DNA of 64,000 nucleotides from Haliotis asinina (GCF_037392515.1 NC_090291.1:30676001-30740000), one strand, 5' to 3'. Numbered from the stretch's first letter, positions 21,900 to 34,303 are shown. The notes: generated by a model from the sequence alone, not told the origin. Numbers and translations are program-made.

Positions 21900-23760
21900 C
21901 CAATAAAATTCACAAAATTCCCGCCAAAGAAATCGATAGGCTGTACGACAGTCCAGACTTGGCCCCAAAATGGTTCATACCATAGGGTCGGCCATGGCAC
22001 AGATCTACACCGGTACAACATCGTACTTTCTTCCCATTCCTCCAGATTATCAATTTTACCAGTGGGAAGATCCGTTCGTTGAACGTGCTTTGAATGATAC
22101 GATTTGGGCTCCAGCAACACAGGCGATTATCACGGAAAAGCATTGTCAATTTAAAGAAGATAAAAATGATATGCAGCAGGAGGGCAACACCACCACCAGT
22201 CACCAAGAATCTTTAAAACGTCTCTACTGGTAGAAAATATGGTTAAGTCAAGCACCACAAAAATAATGTGATATTCTGGCCAACTCCAAAGACGACGGGC
22301 TCAACAGGAAAGGCATATTCGCACCCTACCCCATCTCCCAGATCACCAATATTTGGAACCATAATGAATGCATAGACATCAACATGTTCGGACACAAAGG
22401 GAACAAAACAAGAACTGTTACCCTGAATGACAGCTCCAAGACGATCAACGTATGTATAATCCTGCAAGGCGACAAGTATCATTATACATGAATGAAAACC
22501 ATGAGCCAATCGTTGCCTGACCAATTGAAATACCGCAAGGAGGATTGCCGCAGTGTGGGACAGATGACCTGCCTGATGGTAATGACAACGACAAACACAA
22601 ATATCAAATGCCCATGCCTTACATCATCTGCTTCAAAGCCCTCATCAAAAAATGTTGATACTGTTGCTCCATCCCCGGATAAAAGTTTCATGCACAATAT
22701 GCAAGATCATGAAGCCTGTGCTCCTGCATTGTACACCATCGTCCCCATGCACATAACCCAAGACGACTGGTGAACTAACGACAGCACTCACTGCTGCGTG
22801 TGCGACAAACCCATCACCACATCGCTACAGTACAGAGCCACCGCTCACAACGCATGTAATTTCAAGCTCAAAGTAAATCCCCAAACCATCAGAATCCCTG
22901 TCCTGTTTCACAGCCTTTACAGTTACAATTCTCACTTGATCATTGAACAATTCAACATGGAAAAATACATCTCTTTCTTGTCGGATGGTGGTCTTAAATT
23001 CATAGAAGGCGTTCAGTTCCTGTTGTCAACTCTAGACAGTCTAGTCAATGCCAACAACCCTGATAACCGACGCAAGACTCGACCTCTGCTGCAGAGGAAG
23101 GGTGTCTACCCCTATGAATACATGGACGGCTGGTCCAGGTTCAAAGTGACGTGATTACCTCCCATCGACTGCTTTTACAGCAACATGACCGACTCGACCG
23201 TCACCCTGGATGGTTACAAGCATGGTCTCGTCATGTGGGACAAACTGGTCTGCAAGAATTTAGCCTATTACCTAGACCTGTACATGAAAATCGATGTGCT
23301 GCTGCTTGCCAACTTCTGAAAAACATGTTTGCAAGAGTATAGCCTAGACCCCGCATGGTATTTTTCCTCCCCCAACTTTCCATAGGACGCTTTGTTGAAA
23401 AAGACTGGCATTGATCCATGTCCATGGATGGAGCCCTACATAAAATGATTTCACAGATTTGTGAAAGCTGGCAAGATGATGGAGGTTTTCAGAAAACGTC
23501 CGAGTGTGAAACTAGTCTGATCAAAGGAGAAGGAAACTATTCGATGACGACCTGTCAGCACTGCACATGAAATTCAACCCATGTTTACATTTGGATGAGC
23601 ATCCTTGACTTATCCAAACACTTGATGTACGACTTTTATTACAACGAGTTCAAGAAGCAGGACAGTGACAAGCGACTACCAGAAAAACCACCCTGCCATC
23701 AACAAAAAGGTGCTCGGCACTGACACAGGATATATGGTCTGGCGATGAACAAGACGTCCC
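21900..23760 (+). pseudogene. Fossil protein-primed DNA polymerase B (Polinton/Maverick-like)
   Basis: The best stretch is 22798-23154: CCVCDKP, then AHNACNFKLKV, IPVLFHSLYSYNSHLI, NMEKYISFLSDGGLKFI and RKGVYPYEYMDGW. After a TGA the frame shifts: LPPIDCFYSNM, CKNLAYYLDLYMKIDVLLLA, then LDPAWYFSSPNFP and SILDLSKHLMYDFYYNEFKK. This is the order seen in polymerase B of Polinton/Maverick elements. The polymerase signature YxDTDS region cannot be read. Many stops and frameshifts show a long-dead copy. No integrase, capsid genes or long terminal inverted repeats were found nearby. Confidence 0.7.
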
Positions 23761-25164
23761 TATCGCCGATTACATGCAATGATGGGTGGCCATCGATGGA
23801 GTCACCACAGGTGTGTACATATTATATAACTAACACACCTAATACACACATGGAGAAAAGTTATTACTTGAATATTGGAAGCCGCTCGAGTCTCTAGAAA
23901 CGTTGTCAATGCTTGGCTTAAAACACGAGCTCTCTGGTGAGTCAACCTGCACCCTGATATAGTCAGAGAAGAAAATTCGACATTTCAGTGATAAATTACG
24001 TTTATCAAGCTGAACTCCTGTTTCTACCTCAAGACAGTGTCAAGTGTGCCCTGACAGTCACGGATGTTCCCAGTCAAGGCATGGTCATTATTGTACAACC
24101 CTGTCCACCACTAACCATCAAACCTGCATTTTCATTGTCCTCCTCCCTCACAATACTTGTTAATCCCCTTTTTACCACATACTATCTCTCTACAGTCTCT
24201 TTCTCCGTCGTCGAGGTTGTGGGCGCAGCGGACATTTTGCCAATTTCATCTTCAGTGTGTAGCTATTTGTTTCACTCAAGACAGACTATGAAACGCTGCT
24301 ATGAACAAGCACTGCAATACTCACTAAAAGTGATTGTTTCCTAAACTATTCGACTGTTTTTTTGTTTGTTTTTTTTTACTGTGCATACTACTCTTTGTAT
24401 ATCACTGTAAACATGTGATCTCGTAAGTCACCTGTGTTTTGTTGCATTGCAACATACCTGTATGAATGTTGATGGGCACATTTATGCACCATATTTATCA
24501 TGATGTCATGTTCATCAGATGTGATCTTTTGTGATGTGTATCGTGTATATCATTGTTATCACAGGGTGTCTTCCTCCACCACGATATAGAAAGTAACGAA
24601 TAAGATGTCGAGTAAAACCCAGACGCGCTCATTTTGGCCGACTGCTGCAAATGGTGTGTTGGAATTTTGTTTGAATGAATATACTACCCCAGACTAACGT
24701 TTATATAACATTGATCGTAACAAATGTACCCATTTACTTTGAAAAGGAGCCCAAGTGAGAACAGACCTGATCCTGTAGAAATCTAGACTTGCTTCAGTTA
24801 GGTCTTTAGCACTGCAAAGGGGGCTAGGCATAAGGGAACATAATGTTGTTCAGGGGCTGTGAGACAGACTAATGCTAACCGTGTGTGATATTACATTAAT
24901 GAGAAACTGACTGGTCTGGGATTTTTTTTATAACTGACGGTGTTGCTGCGAATGGCGACGAGTTGATGCGGCTTTAAGCAACATGTTATCACTCACTGAC
25001 ATTATTATATTTCCCAGGTTCCGGACACTTCCATGTTTTCACTTTTATTGGTCATTCATGTTCATAATTTCGTTTGTTTAAATTATATTGAGCATGTTAA
25101 GAATATTAGGTACATAAGAGTAGTAACAACTGGAGCGGACTTATATACACTTCCCTACACTTCA
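23761..25164. other. No gene recognised
   Basis: AT-rich DNA. The 118-codon frame at 23988-24344 shows no recognisable domain and no splice or regulatory context. Confidence 0.4.
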
Positions 25165-25312
25165 TGTATGTAAATTGTTTTACTGTCCTTTGACGACAGG
25201 GTTTTATAATGTACCCATATCCCATTTCAACATTAAATCTGTTTCCATCACGATGTGGCTGAAATATTGTCGGTGCGACGTTAAATGTTAACTCATTCGC
25301 TCACTCAGTCAT
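25165..25312 (+). mobile_element. LINE 3' end fragment
   Basis: TTTTACTGTCCTTTGACGAC, CACGATGTGGCTGAAATATT and the ACTC tail match the 3' end of the RNase H LINE, with more substitutions than other copies. Confidence 0.8.
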
Positions 25313-26849
25313 GTATGTAAATTACATAGCATTTTCAAGCTAAGTGATAATTTTGCTAAATGCTACATGGGCAATGAAAGGTCTAAACGAAGTATCATGA
25401 CCACAACACTACCAAAATGCGCATGTGCCTTGACCCTGTGATGTTACGCATGCGCAATAACAGCGTTTAGAATGCGAGAAAATGAAATGCCACATTCTCC
25501 CGTCTTCACTATTTCGCGTTTTTGTGGCCTTATTTGATGAGTCGAGATTGCAAGATTCGACAACATAACAATATTCTTGCGTTGTCGACGCAATGACATG
25601 TACCAAAAACACGAGAATACGAGATCGAGATTTTGGCGAAATCTGTATTTTATGGAATACTGTAGGGGACATTCATGTGAACTAACACTTTGGTATTTTC
25701 AGCTTGATTCCAAGGGTCGAGATCGAGAGAATGCTGCTTTCTGCAACTCTATTGAGAAAGATTATTCTTGGCAAAACACTTTTATAATTATGCCATATAA
25801 AGTTGGAGAACACAGAAATCAGTTTTCTTTAGAATAACAATTAACAACATTTAATTACATCAATTAACACCATTTAATTAATGTACGTTCTTTTCCTCAG
25901 CACTTTAATATTCAAGCTTTAAAATGAATACATCAAATTTGCAGGAAAATTGTGACAATGTAAAAACGAGACCCCAAACTGGCTTTCAAACTTTACAAAA
26001 TCTTTAGTCCAAGTTTGCGTGTCTGTAGCACGATATCTACAGCATCTGAAGGGAAGTTTTAACATCATATCTAGGTACTATCCAATTTTGACTTAATACG
26101 TAGCATGAAAGTTTACAAAAATGTGGATTGGCGCCTGTTAGTGGAGAATGAATGAGATGTAGATAAAGCCACTAAGAATCACAATAACTAATTTAAAAAC
26201 CAAAGTTTATTTTTTCATAGCAGGAGACTCCTAGTTACAGTTTACGAGAGTCTTTCTGTTAAATTCAAATTAACGTGAGAAATGTATCCTGTGAGAAGGC
26301 GTGCACAGTATATCTATATTTCCATTGATTAATCTATATAAACGTGATTGAACACAGTAAAAGAAAAAGGGAAAACGCAATTTAATATTTCATGTGTTGA
26401 TATTTCTCGAACACACTCATTGAAGACACACACAATTTTGAATGTGTAAATTTAACTCTTTCGTTGATTTTTGCCGTAGTACTATTGCTAGTATCAAGCA
26501 TTGAATGAATATCTTAGCTGCTGTTTACAAAACTGAAATTGGTTAATAGCTGGCATGACAGACACCGTATTTCTGCAGACTGCAAGACATTTGATTTTAA
26601 GAAGTGAGCATAAGTGAAAATATTTACGACTGGATATAAAAGAATAATTTCAGATATTCAGAGATGTTTCAGATACATAATGATTTCTCCGAAGGTGGAG
26701 TATCAGTACTTCTTTACAATCTGTAAAGACTGTCATGCACTGCTCTGTTTAGTTTTTCGCCATATCGAAGCAGGGACAACATTATACAACTGGCCACTGA
26801 CAATGTAAATATCAAAACACTAGAACTGTTGACACTTGGTTCTTCAACA
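25313..26849. other. No gene recognised
   Basis: A possible terminal exon at 25702-25837 (after TTTTCAG, ending TAA) was seen but has no partner exon and no recognised domain. The rest is AT-rich without clear repeats. Confidence 0.4.
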
Positions 26850-27167
26850 ATGATGCCTCAATCACACGTGTTGTTTTTCATCTTGTCTTGTGTCTCAGTG
26901 GACACAGTCTCAATTGTGACACAGCATTTGCAAGCAATGCAAAAATATGTACAGCAACAGCAATGTTCTCACGTTACTCCTCTTGTTGAATTCAAGCCAT
27001 ACGGGAAATTGCAGTGCTTCAGTAAATGCTTAGAGCTTGCTAGCTGTAGTCATGTAAGATTCCACCCAACAGAGTTGATCTGCAGAATATCCAGGAATGC
27101 ACAGTCGAATGAAACCAAGAATTTTATGATTGACCAAGGCTGGATTTGCTGGAAGAAAACAGATTCT
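26850..27167 (+). CDS. First exon of a secreted Cys-rich (PAN/apple-like) protein
   Basis: A 106-codon open exon from ATG 26850 to a strong donor (TCT|GTAAGT), phase 0. It begins with a hydrophobic stretch typical of a signal peptide (MMPQSHVLFFILSCVSV). The mature part has Cys spaced as Q-C, LQC, SKC, ASC, LIC, WIC, with a C-x3-C and a Trp near the end (GWICWKK), reminiscent of a PAN/apple domain, a fold used for protein or sugar binding in secreted molluscan proteins. The domain call is tentative. Downstream exons were not found; the next several kilobases are repeats. Confidence 0.5.
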
Positions 27168-27192
27168 GTAAGTATATTTGTACTGAAATTTG

Positions 27193-27262
27193 AGTGAGTG
27201 ATTCAGTTAAAGATTAATGTCACGTCGACGGTGTTTCAATTATATAGTGATGTGGCAATGGT
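27193..27262 (-). mobile_element. LINE tail remnant
   Basis: GTGAGTGATTCAGTTAA and GTCACGTCGACGGTGTTTCA are diverged forms of the minus-strand LINE tail. It lies just inside the intron after the exon ending at 27167. Confidence 0.5.
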
Positions 27263-27643
27263 GGATTTACTAAAAGAAAGTAAAACATTAGCAACGAATG
27301 ATTCTAAACGAGGGAGTGTATTTTACGGTATATCGGCACGTTTTCGGCCCTATTGTGACGAGAAACATTCGGTTTAACTATCTGAAATAACCGTTTCAAA
27401 GGACACACAATCATTAGCAAGTTGTCGCAATTTAAATCCAAAATTAACCATTTCAAATGATTAAAGACTTTCTTCAACACAAAGTGTGATCCCATTAAAA
27501 TACCAGCTAACAGATCACATATAGTCAGCAGGGATAGACATTGAAGCATGCGGTATGGTTATCTGACACTGACTTTAACTTGATACATATTGGAACCCTG
27601 TGGGGACCAAGAGTAGAACGTGTTCCCGAAGCTCCACTGACGG

Positions 27644-28140
27644 TGAGTGAGTGAAGCCCTACAGTCACATAGACAATGTTTCATCCATATTATCGTGAAT
27701 ACAATTCACCATAAATGCATGAACGATGTCAAACAACTAGAATATCACAGAATCAACAAATAAATTTTGCGCTTCTCTCTTTAGTTGTATTTCAAATTAT
27801 GACAATATAGCATGTAAATGTACTATAGATCGTCAACAACTGAACCCAGATCACTGTACTAAGGATCATGGGATGTCGTTGGATTTACACCATCCTTTCA
27901 GGTTTTAGCGATTGTAGACAAATCTAGGTATACATAACATATATCCTACGATTAAATAATGTAAGTTTAAATTTACCTTGAATGTTTTGGGACTTTGGGA
28001 GCTATCGTCTCAGGAGGACAGTATGTTTACAGTACTCTCACCCCCTTTTGAGGATACAGACACTAAAAGCCTCAGTCACAAATCTGAATTGCCAATCAGA
28101 AAGGTACATCTATTTACAAAGCATATAATGAATATTTGTC
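27644..28140 (-). mobile_element. LINE 3' UTR, minus strand
   Basis: Runs from a GTGAGTGAGTG tail through CTAGAATATCAC, the GATCACTGTACTAAGGATCA block, TTTTGGGAC and CTCAGGAGGACAG to ACTGTACC-type sequence. It abuts an opposite-strand copy at 28141. Confidence 0.8.
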
Positions 28141-28578
28141 AATCACGTAAGTCCACAAACATTCAAAGTAAATTCTAAATTTCCAGTTTTTAATCGTAGA
28201 ATAAATGTCTTTTTTATTGTATGGCTAGATTTCACAAATTGCTGACGGCTGAGGGGATGATGTAAATCCAGCTAGGGTCCATGCAAGTAGCAAAAGTACT
28301 GTAAGTATCCATGGTCTCTAGTATGGTGGTATACCTTCTGTTGTTACCAATCTATAGCCCATTTTTATATTGTATTGTCCTCTATAGATAAATTGTTTTA
28401 GGCATAGTTACTAGTTTTATATTCTACTCTATGATATCCTAGTTATTTTACTGTCCTTCGCTGGTAGGTTTTATAATAGACATATATTTCATTTCATATT
28501 ATATGTTCTCGTCATGATATGGCTGAGATATTGCCGATGTGACGTTAAATATTAACTCACTCACACTCACTCATTTGT
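28141..28578 (+). mobile_element. LINE 3' UTR and tail, plus strand
   Basis: Begins with CACGTAAGTCCACAAACATT, contains GCTGAGGGGATGATGTAAAT and TCCAGCTAGGGTCCATGCAA, and ends GCCGATGTGACGTTAAATAT plus an ACTC tail. It forms a head-to-head pair with 27644-28140. Confidence 0.85.
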
Positions 28579-28609
28579 CAATCAGTTCTGTCTTTTAAAG
28601 ACCTATGAA

Positions 28610-29105
28610 GATCCGGGTTAGAATATGTCTTCAGCAACTCATGCTTGCAACAAAGATTATTCTTGTCGCAAAAGGCGACTAACGGGATCGGGTAGTCTTG
28701 TTGACAAGACGGACACATGTTATCGGTTCCCAGTTGCGCATATCGATGCTCATGCTGTTGATTGTTCGTTTAGTAAAACTTAAGAATGACACAGATGAAA
28801 AGTGCCAGTATGTGGTGTGACCACCATGGGCATATATAGCAACTTGGCAGCGGTGGCCCATGGAAGCTAGGAGATGCCGAATGCTGTTTTGATGTATGTT
28901 TTGATACTGTTGCTGAAGTGCTGCGTGCAGTTCTTGTAGTGTCTGAGGTGGTGGATTACGTTGCGTCGGCCAACAGCATCCCGTACATGTTCAATGGGAG
29001 ACAAATCGGCTGACGAAGATGGTAATGGTTACGCCCGAACGCCGCCATATAGCTGGAATATTGTGGAATATTGCTGAGTGCGGGGTAAAACTAAGCTCAC
29101 TCACT
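28610..29105 (+). mobile_element. SINE-2 split by a Tc1-like fragment
   Basis: Head at 28610-28770: TGAAGATCCGGGTTAGAATA, CAACTCATGCTTGCAA, GTCGCAAAAGGCGACTAACG, GGGATCGGGT and ATCGGTTCCCAGTTGCGC. Tail at 29035-29105: CGCCGCCATATAGCTGGAAT, ATTGCTGAGTGCGG and the ACTC end. Between them lies a transposase fragment (28771-29030). Confidence 0.75.
28771..29030 (-). pseudogene. Tc1-like transposase, C-terminal fragment
   Basis: On the minus strand: an RRNVIHHLRHYKNC..-type stretch and then SLASMGHRCQVAIYAHGGHT, matching the Tc1 C-terminal pattern that ends in a GGHT motif. The start of the transposase and its catalytic triad are absent. Confidence 0.65.
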
Positions 29106-29189
29106 CCAAGAAATGCCCACGTGGATGGATAACCAACAAAAGTCGACGTTGTATTAGCCGGTGAAAGATCATTAAATGAATTACAGTAA

Positions 29190-29255
29190 TATATAAAACC
29201 CGCTATAGATTGCCGACAACAGAAAATAGATCACTGTAATAGGGATCATGGCGTC
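29190..29255 (-). mobile_element. Short LINE 3' UTR fragment
   Basis: GCTATAGATTGCCGACAACA, AGATCACTGTAATAGGGATC match the minus-strand 3' UTR. Confidence 0.6.
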
Positions 29256-29504
29256 TTATTGCAAGAAAGATGTTCTACAGTATATTCTACACGTACCCAA
29301 TGATCAACGATGCTTCGATTTTTCCTGAAACCAACTTGAATATTTGTTATTAGTTTCAAAATGCCAAATTAATCTATTATTTGTCATTCGTGTCAGGGCT
29401 TTACAGACAACTCGTCAAAGAGATTTGTCTGCAATTAGATTGATCAGTGTGATCTCAGCCAAGCTTTCGTATGGGGACTACAGTGTAACTCAATAACTCA
29501 CACA

Positions 29505-29985
29505 GGATGAGGATCCTCCGTTTTCTATCCTTTATGATGACAGAGCCACGGTCAAGCATGTCCTGCTTGACTGCGTTGAATTCTTCATCACAAGGGATAA
29601 ATATTTCAGTATGAAAACAATGAAGGGCCTCTTAAATAGTGTTAATTATTATTACTCATCAATTTTTAAAGGAGATCGACTTGTTAAATGAACTTTGATA
29701 TGTTTTGTAACTAGATAATGTTTCATAATTGGTAGTTTAGATTATCATCTTTGATTGTTTGCAGCTGTACTCTCAAAGGGGTTTGAAGTATTGTAAAGTT
29801 ATTGTCCTTCATAGAGGGTACGTAAGTCACAAAACGTTCAAAGTCAGTGTAAACTTACCAGGCCTTTTAGGTGTAGTATTTTTGTTATGTACTTTTATGT
29901 TAATCTTTCCTTGTCATTGTTAAATGTTCTCGTCACGATATGGCTGAAATATTGCCGATGTGACGTTAAATATTAACTCACTCAG
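29505..29985 (+). mobile_element. LINE C-terminal end and 3' UTR
   Basis: Starts in the C-terminal coding region (GATGAGGATCCTCCGTTTT, GTCAAGCATGTCCTGCTTGA), continues through the 3' UTR (CAAAGGGGTTTGAAGTATTG), and after an internal deletion ends at CACGATATGGCTGAAATATT and an ACTC tail at 29985. Confidence 0.85.
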
Positions 29986-29998
29986 TTCCAGTTTGTTT

Positions 29999-30265
29999 TC
30001 ATCTCCAACTGGACTGAACATTCCTCCTCAACCATTTCCAAAACCTCATGTCCAAACACTCTCTTTCAATATAGTGACTCAGTGATTCAAAACAACTCAT
30101 AATCTGAGATTTTCTCATTGCAGGTTTGGCGTCAAGTTTGAAATGTGAATAAATTTGCGATAAACCTGACTTGCGCAATTCACTGATTGTCTCACGGTCA
30201 GGGAACTTAAGAAACTTCACAAGTTTAAACACCATCTTGCTGGTTGCACAATGACTTTGTTGCAA
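29999..30265 (-). pseudogene. Possible gag-like SAP-domain fragment
   Basis: An 88-codon minus frame: LVKFLKFPDRETISELRKSG then LSQIYSHFKLDAKPAMRKSQ. The helical pattern resembles the SAP-like N-terminal segment found in some retroelement proteins of invertebrates. No protease, RT or LTR was found beside it. The assignment is weak. Confidence 0.25.
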
Positions 30266-31611
30266 AATCGCAAAAAATTGGGATAAATTTCAGAAATGGT
30301 CTTAAATGTCAAATGAATTCTATCCCGGACGAGCCCCCATTTTTTACGGTGAATAATTCCAGTGACAAAAGGTATAAGAAATCTCCTCAGAACCAGCAAA
30401 ATATAACACGGAAAATTCTGAAAATTTCAATAATTTGTGTTCAGCAAACAAGACTAAGATACAAAAAATCACAAGACAGGTTTCATGTACAATACAACGG
30501 TGTCAGATCTAAAGCAAGAGGTCACAAATTTTATGTCAACTCACCGAAGTCTTGGTTTGATAGTGAGAAACAGTTATACTGAAGGTAACATAGCGGTTAT
30601 GTAGGTCAAGCGTTGACGAAGGCAGGCAGTTTAATGCACACCAGTTAATCGTGTGTGTCTTGATCGACACTGTCACCGATTCCTGAATATTCGAGCACAT
30701 ACGGCCATCGCCATTAGCGTAGAATCTTCTAGTAGTCTCCCGAGAGCACGCACAAAAACTCAATACACTGACTCAAGAGGAGCAACTCCAACGCGATACC
30801 ATAAAGCATGCCACCAAAGTACGAAAAACACTGAACATTTATGATACGAAACGTGATCCATAATAATTGTCACTCAAAACACTAAACGTTGTGACCTAAT
30901 AATAATTATTAATTAATGATGCAATGTACAGAAAATACACTCTCCTGACACTACTAGAAAAGGTCCAAACCTCATTTATTTAGGTTAATTGCGACCTGTA
31001 ACCTTTACCAGTTAGTACGAGCATCCCATCAGCAGGCATCTGGTTGTTGACGTCTCATTGTGACTACTCTTTCATTTCACAGGTTCCCTGGTCCAAGTGT
31101 CAACAAGGAAGTGTCTACCTTGAGACTCGAAGCGGTCAACAAAAGTGTGTCCATAATGGTATGTTCTTACTGTGACTTTGCAGTGACATATCATGTTTAT
31201 CTGCATTGCTCTTGCATTTTTTATGAAATGCATTTTGACAAATGCACCGCGAAACTCAGATAAGCCAGTTTGTAAGTTATGAAGGTGTTAAACGCGGGAG
31301 TATGTATATACGCATTTGAACATTGCGTTAAATGACAGCAAGCTCATCAATACGAAAGACAGTATTTAAGCATTAAATTCTGTCCTACACAACATTATGA
31401 CTCCCCCACCCCCACCCCCCAAATGAACCAGTCTGGTAGAAACGTATCTTTCACACGCATGCGTCTACTTGAGTACATGTATACACCACTGATATCTTGT
31501 AGATCCAACGATGTGAGGCACCCTCCCTGTTGACATCGATATCTCATAGTAGGTACGGTGCCAGGAAGACGATGATGATGATAGTTTAATACAAATATTG
31601 CTCATAAACCT
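30266..31611. other. No gene recognised
   Basis: The 112-codon plus frame at 30244-30582 and the short exon-like block at 31082-31161 have no recognised domain or partner exon. Confidence 0.35.
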
Positions 31612-31765
31612 TGTGGGGCATTGGGTTAGCCTAGTGGCTAATGCGTCCACTCGTTACGACGAAGATCCGGCTTCGATTCCCCAAACTGATACTGTATGAT
31701 ATGTCTGCCGCCGTGATATTGCTGGAATATTGCTATAAGCGGTGTAAAACCATTCACTCTCACGA
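31612..31765 (+). mobile_element. SINE-1 (tRNA-headed), full copy
   Basis: Head: GGTTAGCCTAGTGGCTAATG (A box) and CGGCTTCGATTCCCC (B box), separated as in a tRNA. Tail: CGCCGTGATATTGCTGGAAT, then GCGGTGTAAAACCATTCACT. This layout is a pol III-type SINE with a LINE-like 3' end. Confidence 0.8.
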
Positions 31766-32159
31766 ACCTAATGGTGAAACCTCTTCATATGATAAGATCT
31801 GTACCTCCTTTGAACTTTGATAAAATTCAGGACCTTATACACAAAAGCTGGGACGTCCAGATCTAAAGACAAACTCTTCATGAGTTGAAACCGATCTGAT
31901 ACAGCTGCATGAAATAATACATGTTTCTGAGGCACATTCTTTTTCAAAACAACGAGGGCAGTGAGACTTTTCAAAAAAGTGTTTGATTTAAAAGAAAGTG
32001 ACGAGAGAGGAACAGATTTTTATTTTTTCTCTCCGAAATACAGGTAGGGAAGTTTGGACGCGGCCAAATCAATTATTTTTTTAAATGGCAACAAAATATT
32101 GTTATGCACATGAACAAAATTGACACGCAGATGCCCATTTCACTTTTTTATTGAGCCTA

Positions 32160-32298
32160 TTCTAGTTACCAATCATTTAACAAATCTAACCCTTTTAAAA
32201 TGCAGTACTTAAATGAGAATTGACATTATTGAAAATGATCCTTCATACTTCGTGATGTAAAATAGTTATCCTTTGTGATGGTATATTCAATACAGAAA
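32160..32298 (-). mobile_element. LINE C-terminal fragment
   Basis: TTAAATGAGAATTGACATT, GATCCTTCATACTT and TTGTGATGGTATATTCAA match the minus-strand C-terminal region of the RNase H LINE. Confidence 0.65.
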
Positions 32299-32304
32299 AA
32301 AGCA

Positions 32305-33150
32305 ATGTGATGGATGTGCTCAGTATCAAGCAATTAAAGTAGAACAACTGCAATTAGAAGCAGCGAGAATTGTACCAGGTTTACCCAAATATACCCATCA
32401 TGAACATCTGTATTATGAAACTGGTTCGAAATCTTTAGCAGAACGTAGGAGAAAGCGGAAACTGTCTTTTTACAAAATGCAGAATAATATGGCACCATCC
32501 TACCCTAATGATCTTGTTCCTGAGAAGGTAGCATCTAAACGTAAATATACTCTTCGTAATTCTGATGACGTCTCAATTCCTTTCTCACGATTTAAGTTTT
32601 CGTATAATTCGTAGTTTCCATGTGTAGTTAGAATGTGGGATGAATTTCCAGTTAAAGTGAGAAAATAAGTATGAAACTGATTTTTTTTAAATCGAAGATT
32701 GATGTAACACATAAAACTGTCCCTAACTACTTTGCCTATGGACCGAGAATCACTAATATCACCCTTACAAAACTACGTTATCTGTGTACTCAACTGAATT
32801 ATGATATCTTTCGTGCAGGTATAACAGATAACGCAATTTGTACTTGTGGAAATGTTGTACTCAATAGACAACTACAATGGTGTCTAATTTACGCATTGTT
32901 ACCAGTGTGAATATACTATTACATGGCTATGCAGATCTGGCTGTTCATATGAAGGAAACATATTTAAAATCGACCAAATATATTTGTCAATCGAAAAGAT
33001 TTCCTAATTATTGGAACTGTTCGATTCTTTCCCATCTTTCTGTTCTTGCCTGTCCATCTTGTATAATAAATGTAAATAATGTTCTGTAAATACTACGGAC
33101 AGGGTGTTCTAAGTTTTTTAATTTGTACCCAATCCTTTTCTCATGAATAA
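32305..33150 (+). mobile_element. LINE fragment, C-terminal end (third LINE type)
   Basis: Codes for AARIVPGLPKYTHHEHLYYE, a SLAERRRKRKLSFFYKMQNN block, WDEFPVKVRK and, after a frameshift, a cysteine pair (CTCG) and ICQSKRFPNYW. The RT-tail pattern (ER-R..KL..FYKM) is shared by several non-LTR clades, but the sequence is not that of the RNase H LINE. The end is ATGAATAAAATATGTCTC followed by an A-rich stretch. Confidence 0.65.
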
Positions 33151-33459
33151 AATATGTCTCAAACAAAACCAAAAACAAACAACACTATTACCTTGATCCT
33201 TCTTGCTGGTATCCGAAGTTGGATTGATGGAAAAAGAGCATATTGTTATGTCACCTTGGAGAGTTAAATGTACCGTTACTGTCTCAAAGGTTGTGGTTAA
33301 AGAAATAGGAATCAGTAGGTTTCTTTATCTAGCACCAATAGTGAATCACCAGATGTCTCATGCTTGTTGCAAGATGAAACCAAGTACCTGGAAGGCCCAA
33401 CTATTAAGCTTTCTACGACTGGAAATGGTAATAGATATAAATATTGTTATTGAAGTGGG

Positions 33460-33590
33460 CTTACATATGTGTACCCTCTCAAAGGGACAACAAATTTAAC
33501 GGTACTTCAAACTGTCAACTGTACCGCCTCTACAAATCACAGTAATTGATCATTTATGACATAATTATAAAATATATATATATATATAAA
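33460..33590 (-). mobile_element. LINE 3' UTR fragment, first of a local duplication
   Basis: TACCCTCTCAAAGGGACAAC, GGTACTTCAAACTGTC and TTATAAAATATATATA. The same block with its left flank recurs at 34722-34910, so about 190 bp were duplicated locally. Confidence 0.6.
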
Positions 33591-33997
33591 TCATGAGTTT
33601 TTTAAACAAAACGTTCAAATGTAGTTCTTCTGAATATCAAGAAGGGGAATTACTATTATTACTAAGAAAATACATACGAAAAAACCCCAGCCATATCCAA
33701 TGTCCAAATGTTTTGATTCACACAGGTTGGCTTAAGTGTAACATCCGATATCCTTGCTTCAAACAGTTCAAAATAAGCATAGAGGTGTTCGGTAAGATAT
33801 ATACGTTCTCATGTTCTGTTTCCAGACCTACAAGAGACGGTCCAAAGGGAAGGCAAAGAGTCCACACTACCAGGGCGACATACTAAAGCACTGAACATAA
33901 CACGACAAGGTAGTCACAATTGATACGTTACAATTGTTTTAGAACAAGTTTGTTTTAGTTTCATCATTAAACAAAATTAATGTGAAAATACGGTTTG

Positions 33998-34180
33998 CTG
34001 AGTGAGTGAGATAATATTTAAACTCACATTAGCAACATTTCAAACCATTTTGTGAATATAACAAGTTTTTGAATTCGCCATTCAATACACTGAGATCATT
34101 AAAAGCGTATCAACGAAGCACAGTAACACCTTATTGAATATAACATTCATTGTCGTAACATGAAAACTAAATTACTAAAA
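33998..34180 (-). mobile_element. Diverged LINE tail
   Basis: GAGTGAGTGAGATAATATTT, CACATTAGCAACATTTCA and CAACGAAGCACAGTAA keep the order of the LINE 3' end with many changes. Confidence 0.65.
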
Positions 34181-34303
34181 TCAAAAACTTGAAATTTCGA
34201 ATAAATTCTTTTTCTTAATTTCTAAGTTTGATGGATGTAGCATGTATATTTTAGGAGATCTGCTCCGAGCAAGATGACATCCTCATAGACACAGTTTATG
34301 AAA

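Noticed and set aside
25702..25837. Terminal exon after TTTTCAG
   Set aside because: Open to a stop, but no upstream exon in phase and no recognised domain.
31082..31161. Internal exon with acceptor and GTATGT donor
   Set aside because: Only 80 bp, no recognised motif, and no phase-compatible neighbour was found for the exon ending at 27167.
31612..31765. tRNA gene at the SINE-1 head
   Set aside because: It is followed by the SINE body and tail and repeated at 52958 and 56826.
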